DNA of 64,000 nt from Chryseobacterium gambrini (GTDB taxonomy: Bacteria > Bacteroidota > Bacteroidia > Flavobacteriales > Weeksellaceae). Shown piece after piece: positions 26,974 through 35,112 of the stretch (the first letter of the stretch is position 1; each line of letters begins with the position of its first letter). The notes beneath the pieces were generated by a model. It was not told the origin of the DNA, did not search any database, and was given only the letters and a program-made list of their open reading frames with translations. The position numbers and the translations under genes were made by a program. The stretch is taken from NCBI RefSeq assembly GCF_900156825.1, contig NZ_FTOV01000016.1, positions 18,866 through 82,865 on the forward strand. Reading direction: 5' to 3'.

Positions 26974-28983
26974 ATGGCAGAAGAAAAAACAGGCATTGCT
27001 CCGTCGCATATCCCCACAGTAGGATCAGGAAAATACCAGATTAAGACTGATCTTCAGAATAATCTCACCACAGTTCAGCAACAGGAGATTGTTTTTTATG
27101 TAGAAGGTTACAACGCCGCTATTCCTCAGAATGAAATACTGGCAATGTATCCTCCGAATGAACATACAGGCGATTTTGCAGGAGCTTTTCCGCATGTACA
27201 GTTCAGGAGAAGTACTCTGCCTTGGGAATTTGACTGTCAATATAAAGGAAACAGAATTCCCTACATTTTTTTGGTTTTGCTGAAAGAAGAAGAACTGGCT
27301 TCCGGAGATTTTGAAATACTGGAAAGCGATACCAACCATCTTAATGATTCATTGGAAGACATTGCGGAGCCAAAACCACTAAAAATTCTTAATCTTTTAA
27401 AAGGAAACCGTGAAATTTTTCCGTCTGTGGATTTTGTTTCGCAGCTCGCGCACGTAAGAGTTCAGGAACATGAAGAACTGAAAAAGCTGAATCTTCCTGA
27501 AGAAACTTCCATTGTGATCTCTCACAGAAGGGTAGAACCGGATACCAAATATAAAGTATTCGTCTGTTATTATTCTGCTGAAGTAAACAATCAGGAAAAA
27601 GAAAAATATCAGTTAAATAATTTCAGCGGAGCAAATGAATATGAAAAGACAAAATCCTGCGTTGTTTTAGCAGAATGGTCTTTTGAAAGCATCAGTGCAG
27701 ATCTTTATCAGATTAATATCAATAAGCTGAAAGAACATCCTGATTTCAATACGTTTCAGAAAGGCTTAGCCGACTCGGAAGTTTTAACTTTGGAAGAATT
27801 GAAAAAAGCAGCCAATCCTGAACTTGCCTGGTTAATATCCGAGAATGAAGCCTATTTAAAAGCACGTAAACAAGAATGGGAAAAACTGCCGGAACCAAAA
27901 TCCGTCCGCGATTTTGAAGAAACTGAAAACGGGAAAAAAGAGCAGAATAATTACATCCTTGAATATTTAAGATACAACGGTAAAAACTTAAAAGGTTATC
28001 TGTATGAATTACAGCTTCAGCCTTTTAAAATGACTATGAATGTGGAGCATGAAGCGGTAAGAAAATTAATTGATCTTGCAAAAATACCGCTTGAACATCA
28101 ACTGAAAGCAGGAGGGAAAATCGTTTCATGGTATCAGGGACCTTTTACCAACTGGAATTATTCATTCGATCTTTATGGTTGGATACAGGAAAGAGGATGG
28201 ACGGATGTTCCGGATCATCAGGATTATCTTAATCTTTTGAATGAAGATACGAAGATGTACGACATGACCTATTCTGCGGCATGGCAACTCGGAAGATTAA
28301 TGATTATGAATGACAATAAGGTTCTTCAGGAATTGAAAAAATGGAAGAACGATCTGGAAATACATCATCTGCTAAAGGAACAAAACCAATACAGTTATCT
28401 GCCTAATTTAGTAACGCAGGCTCCTGCTGTTCCGGATTTGTTGCTGAATTATATTACAGGATTAATACAGTTCAGAAATTTTCCTGTTTATTACCTTCTT
28501 CCTCATCCAGATCTGAGTACGGAGGAAAGCATTAAATATTTTAAAATTGATAATTCGTGGATTACCGCTTTTTTATTCGGAATTTTCAGTGCGGGTCCTC
28601 AATTGCGCCTGACAGATTTTGAAGATTACATTATGCAGAATAACGTTCTGAAAAATGTATTTGATTATGATGCATCGTATTACGGAATTCTGCTGCATTC
28701 ACAGACCATTAAAAACTGGCCGCATCTTGTGATTGAATTGAATAAAAGCACCGATTTTCATTACATAACAACAATTAATGATACTTTGCGTCTATATATA
28801 ACCTATCGGAAGTTTTCTGATATTGATCTCTATCTTAAGCATGAAAACGCTCATTTCGGAAAAGAATATAACGCAGAAGAAAATCAGTTCATTGGTTTGA
28901 AAGATGGCGGCGTACAACTGGCAAATGAATATCTGTACAGGCAGCCCAAATTACGAATGCAACTTAATGTGAGTTCAGTGTAG
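26974..28983 (+). CDS. Unknown 669-aa protein, last gene of six-gene operon
   Basis: I do not know a named family. Near the N-terminus (about 61-90) lies NEHTGDFAGAFPHVQFRR followed by LPWEFD, a pattern of the PPxxxTGxFxxxxPHV...LPWE kind that I associate only loosely with hypothetical proteins beside DUF6603 genes. The middle has long charged helical stretches (LTLEELKKAANPELAWLI, AYLKARKQEWEKLPEP). There are no membrane segments or signal peptide. The stop lies 46 bp before a strong bidirectional hairpin, which closes the operon. Confidence 0.78.
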   Translation: MAEEKTGIAPSHIPTVGSGKYQIKTDLQNNLTTVQQQEIVFYVEGYNAAIPQNEILAMYPPNEHTGDFAGAFPHVQFRRSTLPWEFDCQYKGNRIPYIFLVLLKEEELASGDFEILESDTNHLNDSLEDIAEPKPLKILNLLKGNREIFPSVDFVSQLAHVRVQEHEELKKLNLPEETSIVISHRRVEPDTKYKVFVCYYSAEVNNQEKEKYQLNNFSGANEYEKTKSCVVLAEWSFESISADLYQININKLKEHPDFNTFQKGLADSEVLTLEELKKAANPELAWLISENEAYLKARKQEWEKLPEPKSVRDFEETENGKKEQNNYILEYLRYNGKNLKGYLYELQLQPFKMTMNVEHEAVRKLIDLAKIPLEHQLKAGGKIVSWYQGPFTNWNYSFDLYGWIQERGWTDVPDHQDYLNLLNEDTKMYDMTYSAAWQLGRLMIMNDNKVLQELKKWKNDLEIHHLLKEQNQYSYLPNLVTQAPAVPDLLLNYITGLIQFRNFPVYYLLPHPDLSTEESIKYFKIDNSWITAFLFGIFSAGPQLRLTDFEDYIMQNNVLKNVFDYDASYYGILLHSQTIKNWPHLVIELNKSTDFHYITTINDTLRLYITYRKFSDIDLYLKHENAHFGKEYNAEENQFIGLKDGGVQLANEYLYRQPKLRMQLNVSSV

Positions 28984-29029
28984 GATTATAAACAGGAATG
29001 GGCATTCGTCAATTTTAATTAATAGAAGT

Positions 29030-29067
29030 AAACAGGCTTTAACCAAAATTAATGCTAAAGCCTGTTT
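29030..29067. terminator. Bidirectional terminator, 12-bp perfect stem
   Basis: AAACAGGCTTTA (29030-29041) pairs perfectly with TAAAGCCTGTTT (29056-29067) across a 14-nt loop, between the convergent six-gene operon and hydroxyisourate hydrolase. The AGGCTTTA core resembles the hairpins at 587 and 622. Confidence 0.75.
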
Positions 29068-29086
29068 TCAAAATACTGTTTTATTT

Positions 29087-29494
29087 TTAACTTCCTCTGT
29101 ATGTGGAATATCCATAAGGCGAAAGCGTGATGGGAACATGATAATGATTTTTATCCTTAATTTCAAACACGACCTCAACAAAAGGATAAAAGCTTTCGGT
29201 ATGGTCTTTTTTGAAATAATCTTTCGTGTAGTAGGTTAATTTGAAAATGCCCAGATTTTCTTTTTCTGCCGGAAGAAAATCCGGAATTCTGCCATTTGTA
29301 TCTGTACTTTTCTCATCCACAAAAGACCATGTTTTCGATTGCTCATTGTATTTTTCCAGCTTAATTTTAACTCCCGGAGCAGGAATTCCTTTTGAAACAT
29401 CCAGAATGTGAGTGGATAGCTGAAAATTATTTTTCTGAGCAGAAGCTCCTATCGACAAAAGAGCGAAAAGAATGCTAAAAATTAATGATTTCAT
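29087..29494 (-). CDS. uraH: 5-hydroxyisourate hydrolase (transthyretin-like), with signal peptide
   Basis: A 135-residue transthyretin-fold protein. I chose MKSLIFSILFALLSIGASAQ at 29494 as the start because it gives a clear Sec signal; a longer frame begins at 29539 without one. The mature part has FQLSTHILDVSKGIPAPGV (first catalytic His), and ends with SPYGYSTYRGS, the family's diagnostic YRGS C-terminus. It hydrolyses 5-hydroxyisourate from urate oxidation to OHCU, here apparently in the periplasm. No uricase or OHCU decarboxylase gene is in the window. It appears to be a single-gene unit with its own promoter. Confidence 0.93.
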   Translation of the reverse strand: MKSLIFSILFALLSIGASAQKNNFQLSTHILDVSKGIPAPGVKIKLEKYNEQSKTWSFVDEKSTDTNGRIPDFLPAEKENLGIFKLTYYTKDYFKKDHTESFYPFVEVVFEIKDKNHYHVPITLSPYGYSTYRGS

Positions 29495-29526
29495 TTTTCT
29501 ATATTTTAAATTACTTCGATGTCTTG

Positions 29527-29534
29527 CAAAGTTA
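29527..29534 (-). promoter_or_regulatory. Candidate -7 box for hydroxyisourate hydrolase
   Basis: On the minus strand the sequence is TAACTTTG, an exact TAnnTTTG match, 33 bp before the chosen ATG at 29494. This supports the start at 29494 over 29539. The -33 element is unclear. Confidence 0.4.
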
Positions 29535-29549
29535 GACACCCCAAAAATT

Positions 29550-29577
29550 AAAAACGTTGCTCTATGTCAACGTTTTT
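29550..29577 (-). terminator. Intrinsic terminator at the end of the Crp/Fnr gene
   Basis: A perfect 10-bp stem (29550-29559 with 29568-29577, AAAAACGTTG/CAACGTTTTT) overlaps the TAA of the regulator gene and, read on the minus strand, runs into TTTTTAATTTTT. It separates the regulator from uraH. Confidence 0.7.
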
Positions 29578-30145
29578 ACAGTTTCGATTTTATTCTGCTT
29601 AATGTGGAAGGCGATATTCCCAGATAAGAAGCAACCATCCTGTTCGATACCCGAAGCAAAAGCTGCGGCTGATATTCGATCAGCCATTTTACTCTTTCCA
29701 AAGCATCAAAACCCTGAAATCCATAAATCCTCTTTTGGGCAATGATGAATCCGAGTTCCAGAATTTCGGTATAGATTTTGGCAAATTCGGGTACATTTTC
29801 TACGAGAAGATAAAAATCTTTCCTCGAAATGCGGAGCAGCTCCGATTTTTCAATGGTCTGAAGATATTCCTGTGCCGGTTTCTGGTCGATAAAACTGGGC
29901 AAAGCGGTTGCAAAATTTCCTTCAAAAGCAAAATATCTTGAACTGTCTGTTCCGTCTTTGGTGGTGGTAAACAGACGGATGCATCCTTTATTGATGAAGT
30001 AATACCATTTGCATACCTCATCATATTGGAGAAGTATTTCGTTTCGTTTTGTGTTCACCGGCTGAAAACAGGAAGTAATGATCTCTATTTTTTCAGAAGA
30101 GATTTCGCCTTTACTCCGGATAAATTTTTCAAGAACTGAATACAT
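29576..30145 (-). CDS. Crp/Fnr-family transcriptional regulator
   Basis: A 189-residue protein with an N-terminal cyclic-nucleotide-binding-like beta roll (NEILLQYDEVCKWYYFINKGCIRLF, then GTDSSRYFAFEGNFATALPSF) and a C-terminal winged helix (NRMVASYLGISPSTLSRIKSKL). There are no N-terminal cysteines of the Fnr cluster type, and the usual cAMP-binding RxS residues are not evident, so the ligand is unknown. This short Crp-like form is common in Bacteroidota. The hydrolase gene downstream is on the same strand but separated by a terminator. Confidence 0.88.
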   Translation of the reverse strand: MYSVLEKFIRSKGEISSEKIEIITSCFQPVNTKRNEILLQYDEVCKWYYFINKGCIRLFTTTKDGTDSSRYFAFEGNFATALPSFIDQKPAQEYLQTIEKSELLRISRKDFYLLVENVPEFAKIYTEILELGFIIAQKRIYGFQGFDALERVKWLIEYQPQLLLRVSNRMVASYLGISPSTLSRIKSKL

Positions 30146-30392
30146 GAAATATGATGTTTACGATGTCAATCTGATCGAAGAACGTTCAAACTAAATTTTA
30201 ATTAAATCTACCAAAAAAAGTCTGCTTGCATATACACTTTTCGAACTGATGTCAAAAATTAAGCCCAAAATAAAACAAAATGTATAACTTCAAAATGGGA
30301 GTGTTATTTTTCTTTTTTTTTCGTAAAAGTTCAGCTAGGCTAAAACAGATTCAACTCAAATCTTCACAGAGTTTAAAATTCATACTTTTTTG

Positions 30393-30424
30393 TTGGCAGA
30401 ATTTCTCCGCTTGATGTAAATTTG
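30393..30424 (+). promoter_or_regulatory. Promoter for the TspO-like gene
   Basis: TTG at 30393-30395 and TAAATTTG at 30417-30424 (exact TAnnTTTG) are 21 bp apart, 24 bp before the ATG. The rest of the 302-bp divergent gap 30146-30447 shows only AT-rich sequence. Confidence 0.5.
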
Positions 30425-30447
30425 ATTAATTTAACTGAAAGTAAATT

Positions 30448-31212
30448 ATGGCAAAGCTATTTCAGATTTTAAATGCAGTTGCTTTGGTGGCAACTATTGT
30501 GGTAAACTATCTTTCCAACACCGGAATTTTTAATAATGAAACGATGGCTACCATTTCAGCCAGATATCAGAACCTGTTCACTCCTGCAGGATATGCTTTT
30601 TCCATTTGGGGACTGATTTACCTCGGACTTTTGGGCTTTTTAATATATTACGGCCCGTTTACGAAAAATACCGATACCAAAGAAAAAACTATTTTAAATG
30701 TCGGTTGGTGGTTTACCGTTTCCTGCGTGGCAAACAGCCTTTGGATATTTACGTGGTTGTATGAATATACTTTTCTTACGATTCCAATTATGGTGGTTTT
30801 ATTCATATCTCTGCTTAAGATTATAGGAAATAACCGTAGCATTTTAGTATCTAAAGATCTTAAAACAGCAATTTTCCTTCGTCTGCCTTTTTATATTTAT
30901 TCGGGCTGGATTTCTGTAGCTTTAATTGCCGATATAGCAGCTTATCTTAAAAAAATACAGTGGTCCGGCTTTGGAATTTCAGAAACTGTGTGGACGGTGA
31001 TCATGTTTGCCGTTGCAGCCATTATTCATTTGTATATGGTTTGGAAACAGAAGATGGGAGCTTTTGCTTTGGTGGCAGTCTGGGCATTAATTGCAATTGC
31101 GGTAGCCAATCAGCATTCCAACCAGACCGTTTATATTGCGGCAATCATCACAGCGATCGTTATTTTTGTGAATGTCTTTTTTCAGATGTTTAAAAAGAGA
31201 ACTGCACTGTGA
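30448..31212 (+). CDS. Tryptophan-rich sensory protein, TspO/MBR-related membrane protein
   Basis: A 254-residue membrane protein with about seven hydrophobic segments. The N-terminal part NLFTPAGYAFSIWGLIYLGLLGFLIYY and SCVANSLWIFTWLYEY resemble the TspO/tryptophan-rich sensory family (proline and tryptophan-rich helices), though it is longer than the 160-residue five-helix TspO. Family members bind porphyrins or act in stress signalling; no substrate is evident here. It is monocistronic, with an upstream promoter. Confidence 0.75.
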   Translation: MAKLFQILNAVALVATIVVNYLSNTGIFNNETMATISARYQNLFTPAGYAFSIWGLIYLGLLGFLIYYGPFTKNTDTKEKTILNVGWWFTVSCVANSLWIFTWLYEYTFLTIPIMVVLFISLLKIIGNNRSILVSKDLKTAIFLRLPFYIYSGWISVALIADIAAYLKKIQWSGFGISETVWTVIMFAVAAIIHLYMVWKQKMGAFALVAVWALIAIAVANQHSNQTVYIAAIITAIVIFVNVFFQMFKKRTAL

Positions 31213-31384
31213 CAATGAATCATTGTCTGTAAAATTTATGCTTTAAAATTGACAATGTAATTGACAGGCTTTCTCATACAGTTTTGTAAGCGTAATAACA
31301 TTTTCTCCAAAAATCATTCAACATCAGCAGAATTAAATTCTGTTTTAAATACATTTTAATTAAAAATTTAAATCCCAATACTTA

Positions 31385-31999
31385 ATGTTAATTCATTTTA
31401 CCAATCAGCAGATAGCCGAAACAGAAGAAAGGAAAAGAACGGCACTTGTTAATTCTTTGAGTGGCTTTAAAAGTCTTAATTTAATTGGAACCGTAAATAA
31501 AGATGGGCAAGCCAATCTTGCTGTCTTTAATTCTGTAATGCACATCGGCGCGAATCCTCCTTTAATGGGATTTATTTCCCGACCGGATTCCGTTGAAAGA
31601 CATACGCTGGAAAATATACAACAGACAGGTTATTATACCATTAACCATGTGAATAAAGAAATTTTTGAAAAAGCACACCAGACATCGGCACGATACAAGC
31701 GCGAACAGTCAGAATTTGATGCTTCTGGACTAACTGCTGAATACAAAAATAATTTTTCAGCACCTTTTGTTCAGGAGTCGAGCATACAGATCGGGTTAAT
31801 CCTGAAAGAAATTGTTTCTGTAAAAAGCAACGGTACGCATTTAATTGTCGGCGAAATTACAGACTTATATTTCCCTGAAGAAATCTGGGATGAAACAGGA
31901 ATCTTGGATATTGAAAAGGCAGGAACAGTTGCCGGTTCTTCTCTCGACGGCTATCACACTACTCAATTACTTAAAAGAATGAAATACGCGAAACCTTAG
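31385..31999 (+). CDS. Flavin reductase-like domain protein
   Basis: A 204-residue protein of the flavin reductase-like (FMN-binding split barrel) family. GFKSLNLIGTVNKDGQANLAVFNSVMHIGANPPLMGFI and RHTLENIQQTGYYTINHVN follow the family pattern of FMN-contacting strands. Such proteins reduce flavin or act as flavin oxidoreductases with unknown partners. It stands alone: 172 bp separate it from the TspO-like gene. Confidence 0.88.
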   Translation: MLIHFTNQQIAETEERKRTALVNSLSGFKSLNLIGTVNKDGQANLAVFNSVMHIGANPPLMGFISRPDSVERHTLENIQQTGYYTINHVNKEIFEKAHQTSARYKREQSEFDASGLTAEYKNNFSAPFVQESSIQIGLILKEIVSVKSNGTHLIVGEITDLYFPEEIWDETGILDIEKAGTVAGSSLDGYHTTQLLKRMKYAKP

Positions 32000-32036
32000 T
32001 GAGATTATTTCGTACATAATATAAAAAACGTTTAAA

Positions 32037-32315
32037 ATGGCAAGAATATATCAGACTGCATCGTCAGGAGAAGCGCAGGTAAGGGTTGCAGTCGTAAACA
32101 GCAGAGATGAGGCAGATTTATTAGTTCACAGGGTTTCCTCATGGGGAGTGGCTCATGGTGATGCACTTTGGTATATCACGCGTAACAAACAGGATGCTAC
32201 TTGTGTTATTTCTTTCGTTTCTGTAGGAATGGTACAAGTTAAAATATGCTTTATAGACACATATGGTGAGGCTGGATGGCAGAAAGAAAGTCGGTATAAA
32301 AATAGATTTGGCTGA
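32037..32315 (+). CDS. Small DUF6150-like protein
   Basis: A 92-residue cytoplasmic protein: MARIYQTASSGEAQVRVAVV, SRDEADLLVHRVSSWGVAHG, ALWYITRNKQDATCVISFV, then GEAGWQKESRYKNRFG. The repeated strand-turn pattern (xxVxVVxxxxEADL...WY...AG W) is what I recall of DUF6150. Function is unknown. It starts 37 bp after the flavin reductase-like gene and could be cotranscribed with it. Confidence 0.7.
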   Translation: MARIYQTASSGEAQVRVAVVNSRDEADLLVHRVSSWGVAHGDALWYITRNKQDATCVISFVSVGMVQVKICFIDTYGEAGWQKESRYKNRFG

Positions 32316-32320
32316 AAAAA

Positions 32321-32348
32321 AGACGTACATGATTTACCATGTACGTCT
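32321..32348 (-). terminator. Terminator of the SusC/SusD operon
   Basis: AGACGTACATG (32321-32331) and CATGTACGTCT (32338-32348) form a perfect 11-bp stem with a 6-nt loop. Read on the minus strand it is followed by TTTTTTCAG, so it mainly ends the minus-strand glycan-uptake operon, 79 bp after its last stop codon. Confidence 0.75.
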
Positions 32349-32426
32349 AAGAGAATAAAACTATATAAAAAAAATATCTTTAGTATTGTGTGCTGTATTT
32401 GTATATGGGATGACTGAATGCTTTTT

Positions 32427-33488
32427 TTAATAGTAGTAACCAATATCATCCATATATATTGTATTGGTATTGCCTGTGTTATTATTGAATACAATATTCA
32501 TTGTAGAAGGCGCGGAAGTTAATCCGAAAGACGACCAAGGTATTTCAACATATTGATATTCTGTTCCTACGCTTATAGAAGGAGTAGTTCCCCAACTGTA
32601 ATTTAAGATAAGACGTAATCCATTGTTTATTGCAGAGGTAGATTTTATATAAAACCGAATTCCTTTTGCAGCGGAAGGAATAGAAGGACTGTTATCGATC
32701 TGGAATGCAGACCATGCTTTTACATCCCATTTTATTGCTTTTTCTCCCTGTTTAATGTTTGCAGGATCTGTGCTGTATGCCGTATCATAAGTATCTCCTG
32801 CCCATGTAGCATTAGAAATACCGCCAGAGAAGGTATCATCATAAATTGAAGTGCCTATTTGAGACGAGTACGTAACAGTTCCCGATAAAGTAGTTACAGA
32901 CACTTTTTTACCCTGAGATCCTGCGGGAAGCGTGGCAACAATATGGGTAAGATCGTAAGAAACAATAGCTGCATCCGTATTGCCTACTTTTACTGTCGGG
33001 TTAACGAAATAGTTCCCTTTAAGAGTAATATTGGTTCCGTCGGCAGCGTTGATGCTTTGGAATCCGTTAAAAATCGGAGATGGAGGAGCAATGACAAAAT
33101 CATACTCAACAGTTCCGGTTGCGGTCACTAATTTTAATTTATTACTTCCGTTAACATAAGGTGTATTGATATTGATGGTAATAATGATCGCATTGTCTGT
33201 AACCAGATTAGGATTAAAGGTAGACTCATAATCATTAAAATAGATATGTCTGAGACTGGCAAAACCGGAACCTTTAATAACATAAGTATTAGACGGATAA
33301 CCGATATGGGTGCTTACCAAAGGATCTACAGGCTTGTTGTTGGCATCTACCGATGCAGAAACCAGTTCGATAACAGGAGTCGTCCCCTTCATATCATCAT
33401 CCTCGTTGTTACAGGACTGTGAAGAAAGCAAACCGATGATAGGAATGAGCCATGCCAATAATTTCGTATAAAATATTTTATTTTTCAT
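32427..33488 (-). CDS. Surface glycan-binding lipoprotein with IPT/TIG domains
   Basis: A 353-residue lipoprotein. The lipobox ends at Cys26 (LLSSQSC) and is followed by NNEDDD, the acidic kind of sequence that marks surface export in Bacteroidota. Two IPT/TIG-like immunoglobulin modules follow (VIKGSGFASLRHIYFND; ITLKGNYFVNPTVKVGNTDAAI), then a C-terminal beta-sandwich (about 215-353) ending YMDDIGYYY, which is likely the glycan-binding domain. It is the third gene of the SusC-SusD-SGBP set, so it should hold mannan-type chains at the cell surface. Confidence 0.86.
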   Translation of the reverse strand: MKNKIFYTKLLAWLIPIIGLLSSQSCNNEDDDMKGTTPVIELVSASVDANNKPVDPLVSTHIGYPSNTYVIKGSGFASLRHIYFNDYESTFNPNLVTDNAIIITININTPYVNGSNKLKLVTATGTVEYDFVIAPPSPIFNGFQSINAADGTNITLKGNYFVNPTVKVGNTDAAIVSYDLTHIVATLPAGSQGKKVSVTTLSGTVTYSSQIGTSIYDDTFSGGISNATWAGDTYDTAYSTDPANIKQGEKAIKWDVKAWSAFQIDNSPSIPSAAKGIRFYIKSTSAINNGLRLILNYSWGTTPSISVGTEYQYVEIPWSSFGLTSAPSTMNIVFNNNTGNTNTIYMDDIGYYY

Positions 33489-33500
33489 TTTCTGTAAATT

Positions 33501-35102
33501 TTAAAATTGATAATGTACCGGGCTATCCAAAAGCTTCGGATTTTTAGCCACATCATTTGCAGGATAAGGCAGGGTGAAGCTGCTGGAAGAAGGTGTAAAA
33601 TATTCAGCAGTATACATATTTCCACGGTTCTGAGCAGACATGATGGCGATGGCTTTACTGCGGTCGATTCTTCCGAGATCAAACCAATAATCGCCTTCGA
33701 AAGCAAGCTCTCTTCTTCGTTCTTTAAACAAATCATCAAAAGTGAAAGAAGTAACATTCGACAGACCTGCTCTGTTTCTTACAGCATTATAAACCTTTAA
33801 GGCATTGCCGTCTGAAGTAGAACTTCCACCTGCTAAAATCGCTTCGGCATCAATCAGCAGAAGCTCTGCAAATCTCATAATGTACGTATTGTTGTTCATC
33901 ATTGCCCAACTGTCTACAGGACCTGTGGAATTTCCATTTACAATTCCGATGCAATATTTTTTAATGGCTGCACCTGCACCTTGACCTCCGATCTGGTCTG
34001 CTGGCGGAACAGTGAAACCAGTCTGAAAATTCTGTCCGTTTTTAACTTTTATATCCGTATACGTATATCCGGGAAACATGATGGTATTGGCTTTTCTTAT
34101 ATCATTCGTATCATATAACGTTAAAATATCCTGAGAAGGCGCAAAAACACCGCCGTAAGACGCATTGGAGGTAGAATACGTTCCGTTGCTGATCCCAAAT
34201 TGTGTGTTGCAGTTATTGGCAGATCCATAATTAATATCGCCTTTCCACTGCAATGCGAATATAGATTCTTCATTATTGTTATTAGGATAAGTGAACAGAT
34301 CTCCGAAAGATTTACTGGTAAGAGAATACTGCGATGTTCCTCCTAATAATTTGAATTCTCCACTGTTAATCACCTCTTCAGCAAGTTGTCTTGCCATTGT
34401 ATAATTTTTATTGTACAAATATACTTTTGCAAGAAAAGCTTTCGCAGAACCTTTAGAAACCTTCGCATTCGAAGAATAGTCTCCGCCTCTTATTTTTGCA
34501 GGCAGTAATTCTATCGCTTTGGAATAGTCTCTCCGGATCAGCTCATATACATCTTCTGTAAAATTAGTGTTTACTTTAGGATTGGCAGCAACAGCTTCAT
34601 TATCAATAATTATAGGAACAGGTCCCCATAATCTCACTAAATAAAAGTAAGCAGTGGCACGCATAAAGTAAGCTTCTCCCAAAGCCTGATTGATCACCGC
34701 CTGAGAAACTCCCGCACCGGCTCTTTTCTGTAAATTATTGATGAGATTATTAGCTTGTGCTACATTCGCCCACAACGACTGCCATCCATTGAACATTTCC
34801 GCATCGGAAGAGTTGATGGAAAAATTACGCATGGCATTCACATCCGAGGAATTCGTGTACATATTTCCCGAACCTACTTCCGAAATGGCGTAGAAAAACT
34901 TATTATTGAACTGAAACCATGTTTTGTAGTACATTCCGTCTGTTGCTCCCTGTACCTGTTCGTTGTTCTGATAATAATTCTCCAGACTGATGGAATCCTC
35001 GGAAGGACGGTCTGTAAATTCTCTGCTGCAAGAAGACAGAAGGCCAAGCCCCAAAAATGAAACGGCTAAACCTGTATGTTTAAAATATTGTAAAGCTTTC
35101 AT
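33501..35102 (-). CDS. SusD/RagB-family starch-binding-like outer membrane lipoprotein
   Basis: A 533-residue lipoprotein with lipobox LLSSC (Cys25). The SusD N-terminal helical TPR region is visible: QAVINQALGEAYFMRATAYFYLVRLWGPVPI, then SKGSAKAFLAKVYLYNKNY. The C-terminal part has YIMRFAELLLIDAEA and the family-typical ERRRELAFEGDYWFDLGR. It caps the SusC porin and binds incoming oligosaccharides. It begins 10 bp after susC and precedes the glycan-binding protein by 12 bp. Confidence 0.95.
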   Translation of the reverse strand: MKALQYFKHTGLAVSFLGLGLLSSCSREFTDRPSEDSISLENYYQNNEQVQGATDGMYYKTWFQFNNKFFYAISEVGSGNMYTNSSDVNAMRNFSINSSDAEMFNGWQSLWANVAQANNLINNLQKRAGAGVSQAVINQALGEAYFMRATAYFYLVRLWGPVPIIIDNEAVAANPKVNTNFTEDVYELIRRDYSKAIELLPAKIRGGDYSSNAKVSKGSAKAFLAKVYLYNKNYTMARQLAEEVINSGEFKLLGGTSQYSLTSKSFGDLFTYPNNNNEESIFALQWKGDINYGSANNCNTQFGISNGTYSTSNASYGGVFAPSQDILTLYDTNDIRKANTIMFPGYTYTDIKVKNGQNFQTGFTVPPADQIGGQGAGAAIKKYCIGIVNGNSTGPVDSWAMMNNNTYIMRFAELLLIDAEAILAGGSSTSDGNALKVYNAVRNRAGLSNVTSFTFDDLFKERRRELAFEGDYWFDLGRIDRSKAIAIMSAQNRGNMYTAEYFTPSSSSFTLPYPANDVAKNPKLLDSPVHYQF

Positions 35103-35112
35103 AAATAATTAA

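Noticed and set aside
16887..28983. Prophage or phage tail cluster
   Set aside because: Only the collar domain is phage-like. No terminase, portal, capsid, tube, sheath, integrase or lysis genes are present, and the unit is bounded by ordinary terminators.
31211..31227. GACAATG-AAT-CATTGTC inverted repeat after the TspO-like gene
   Set aside because: Only 7 bp and no T tract; too weak to call a terminator, though possible.
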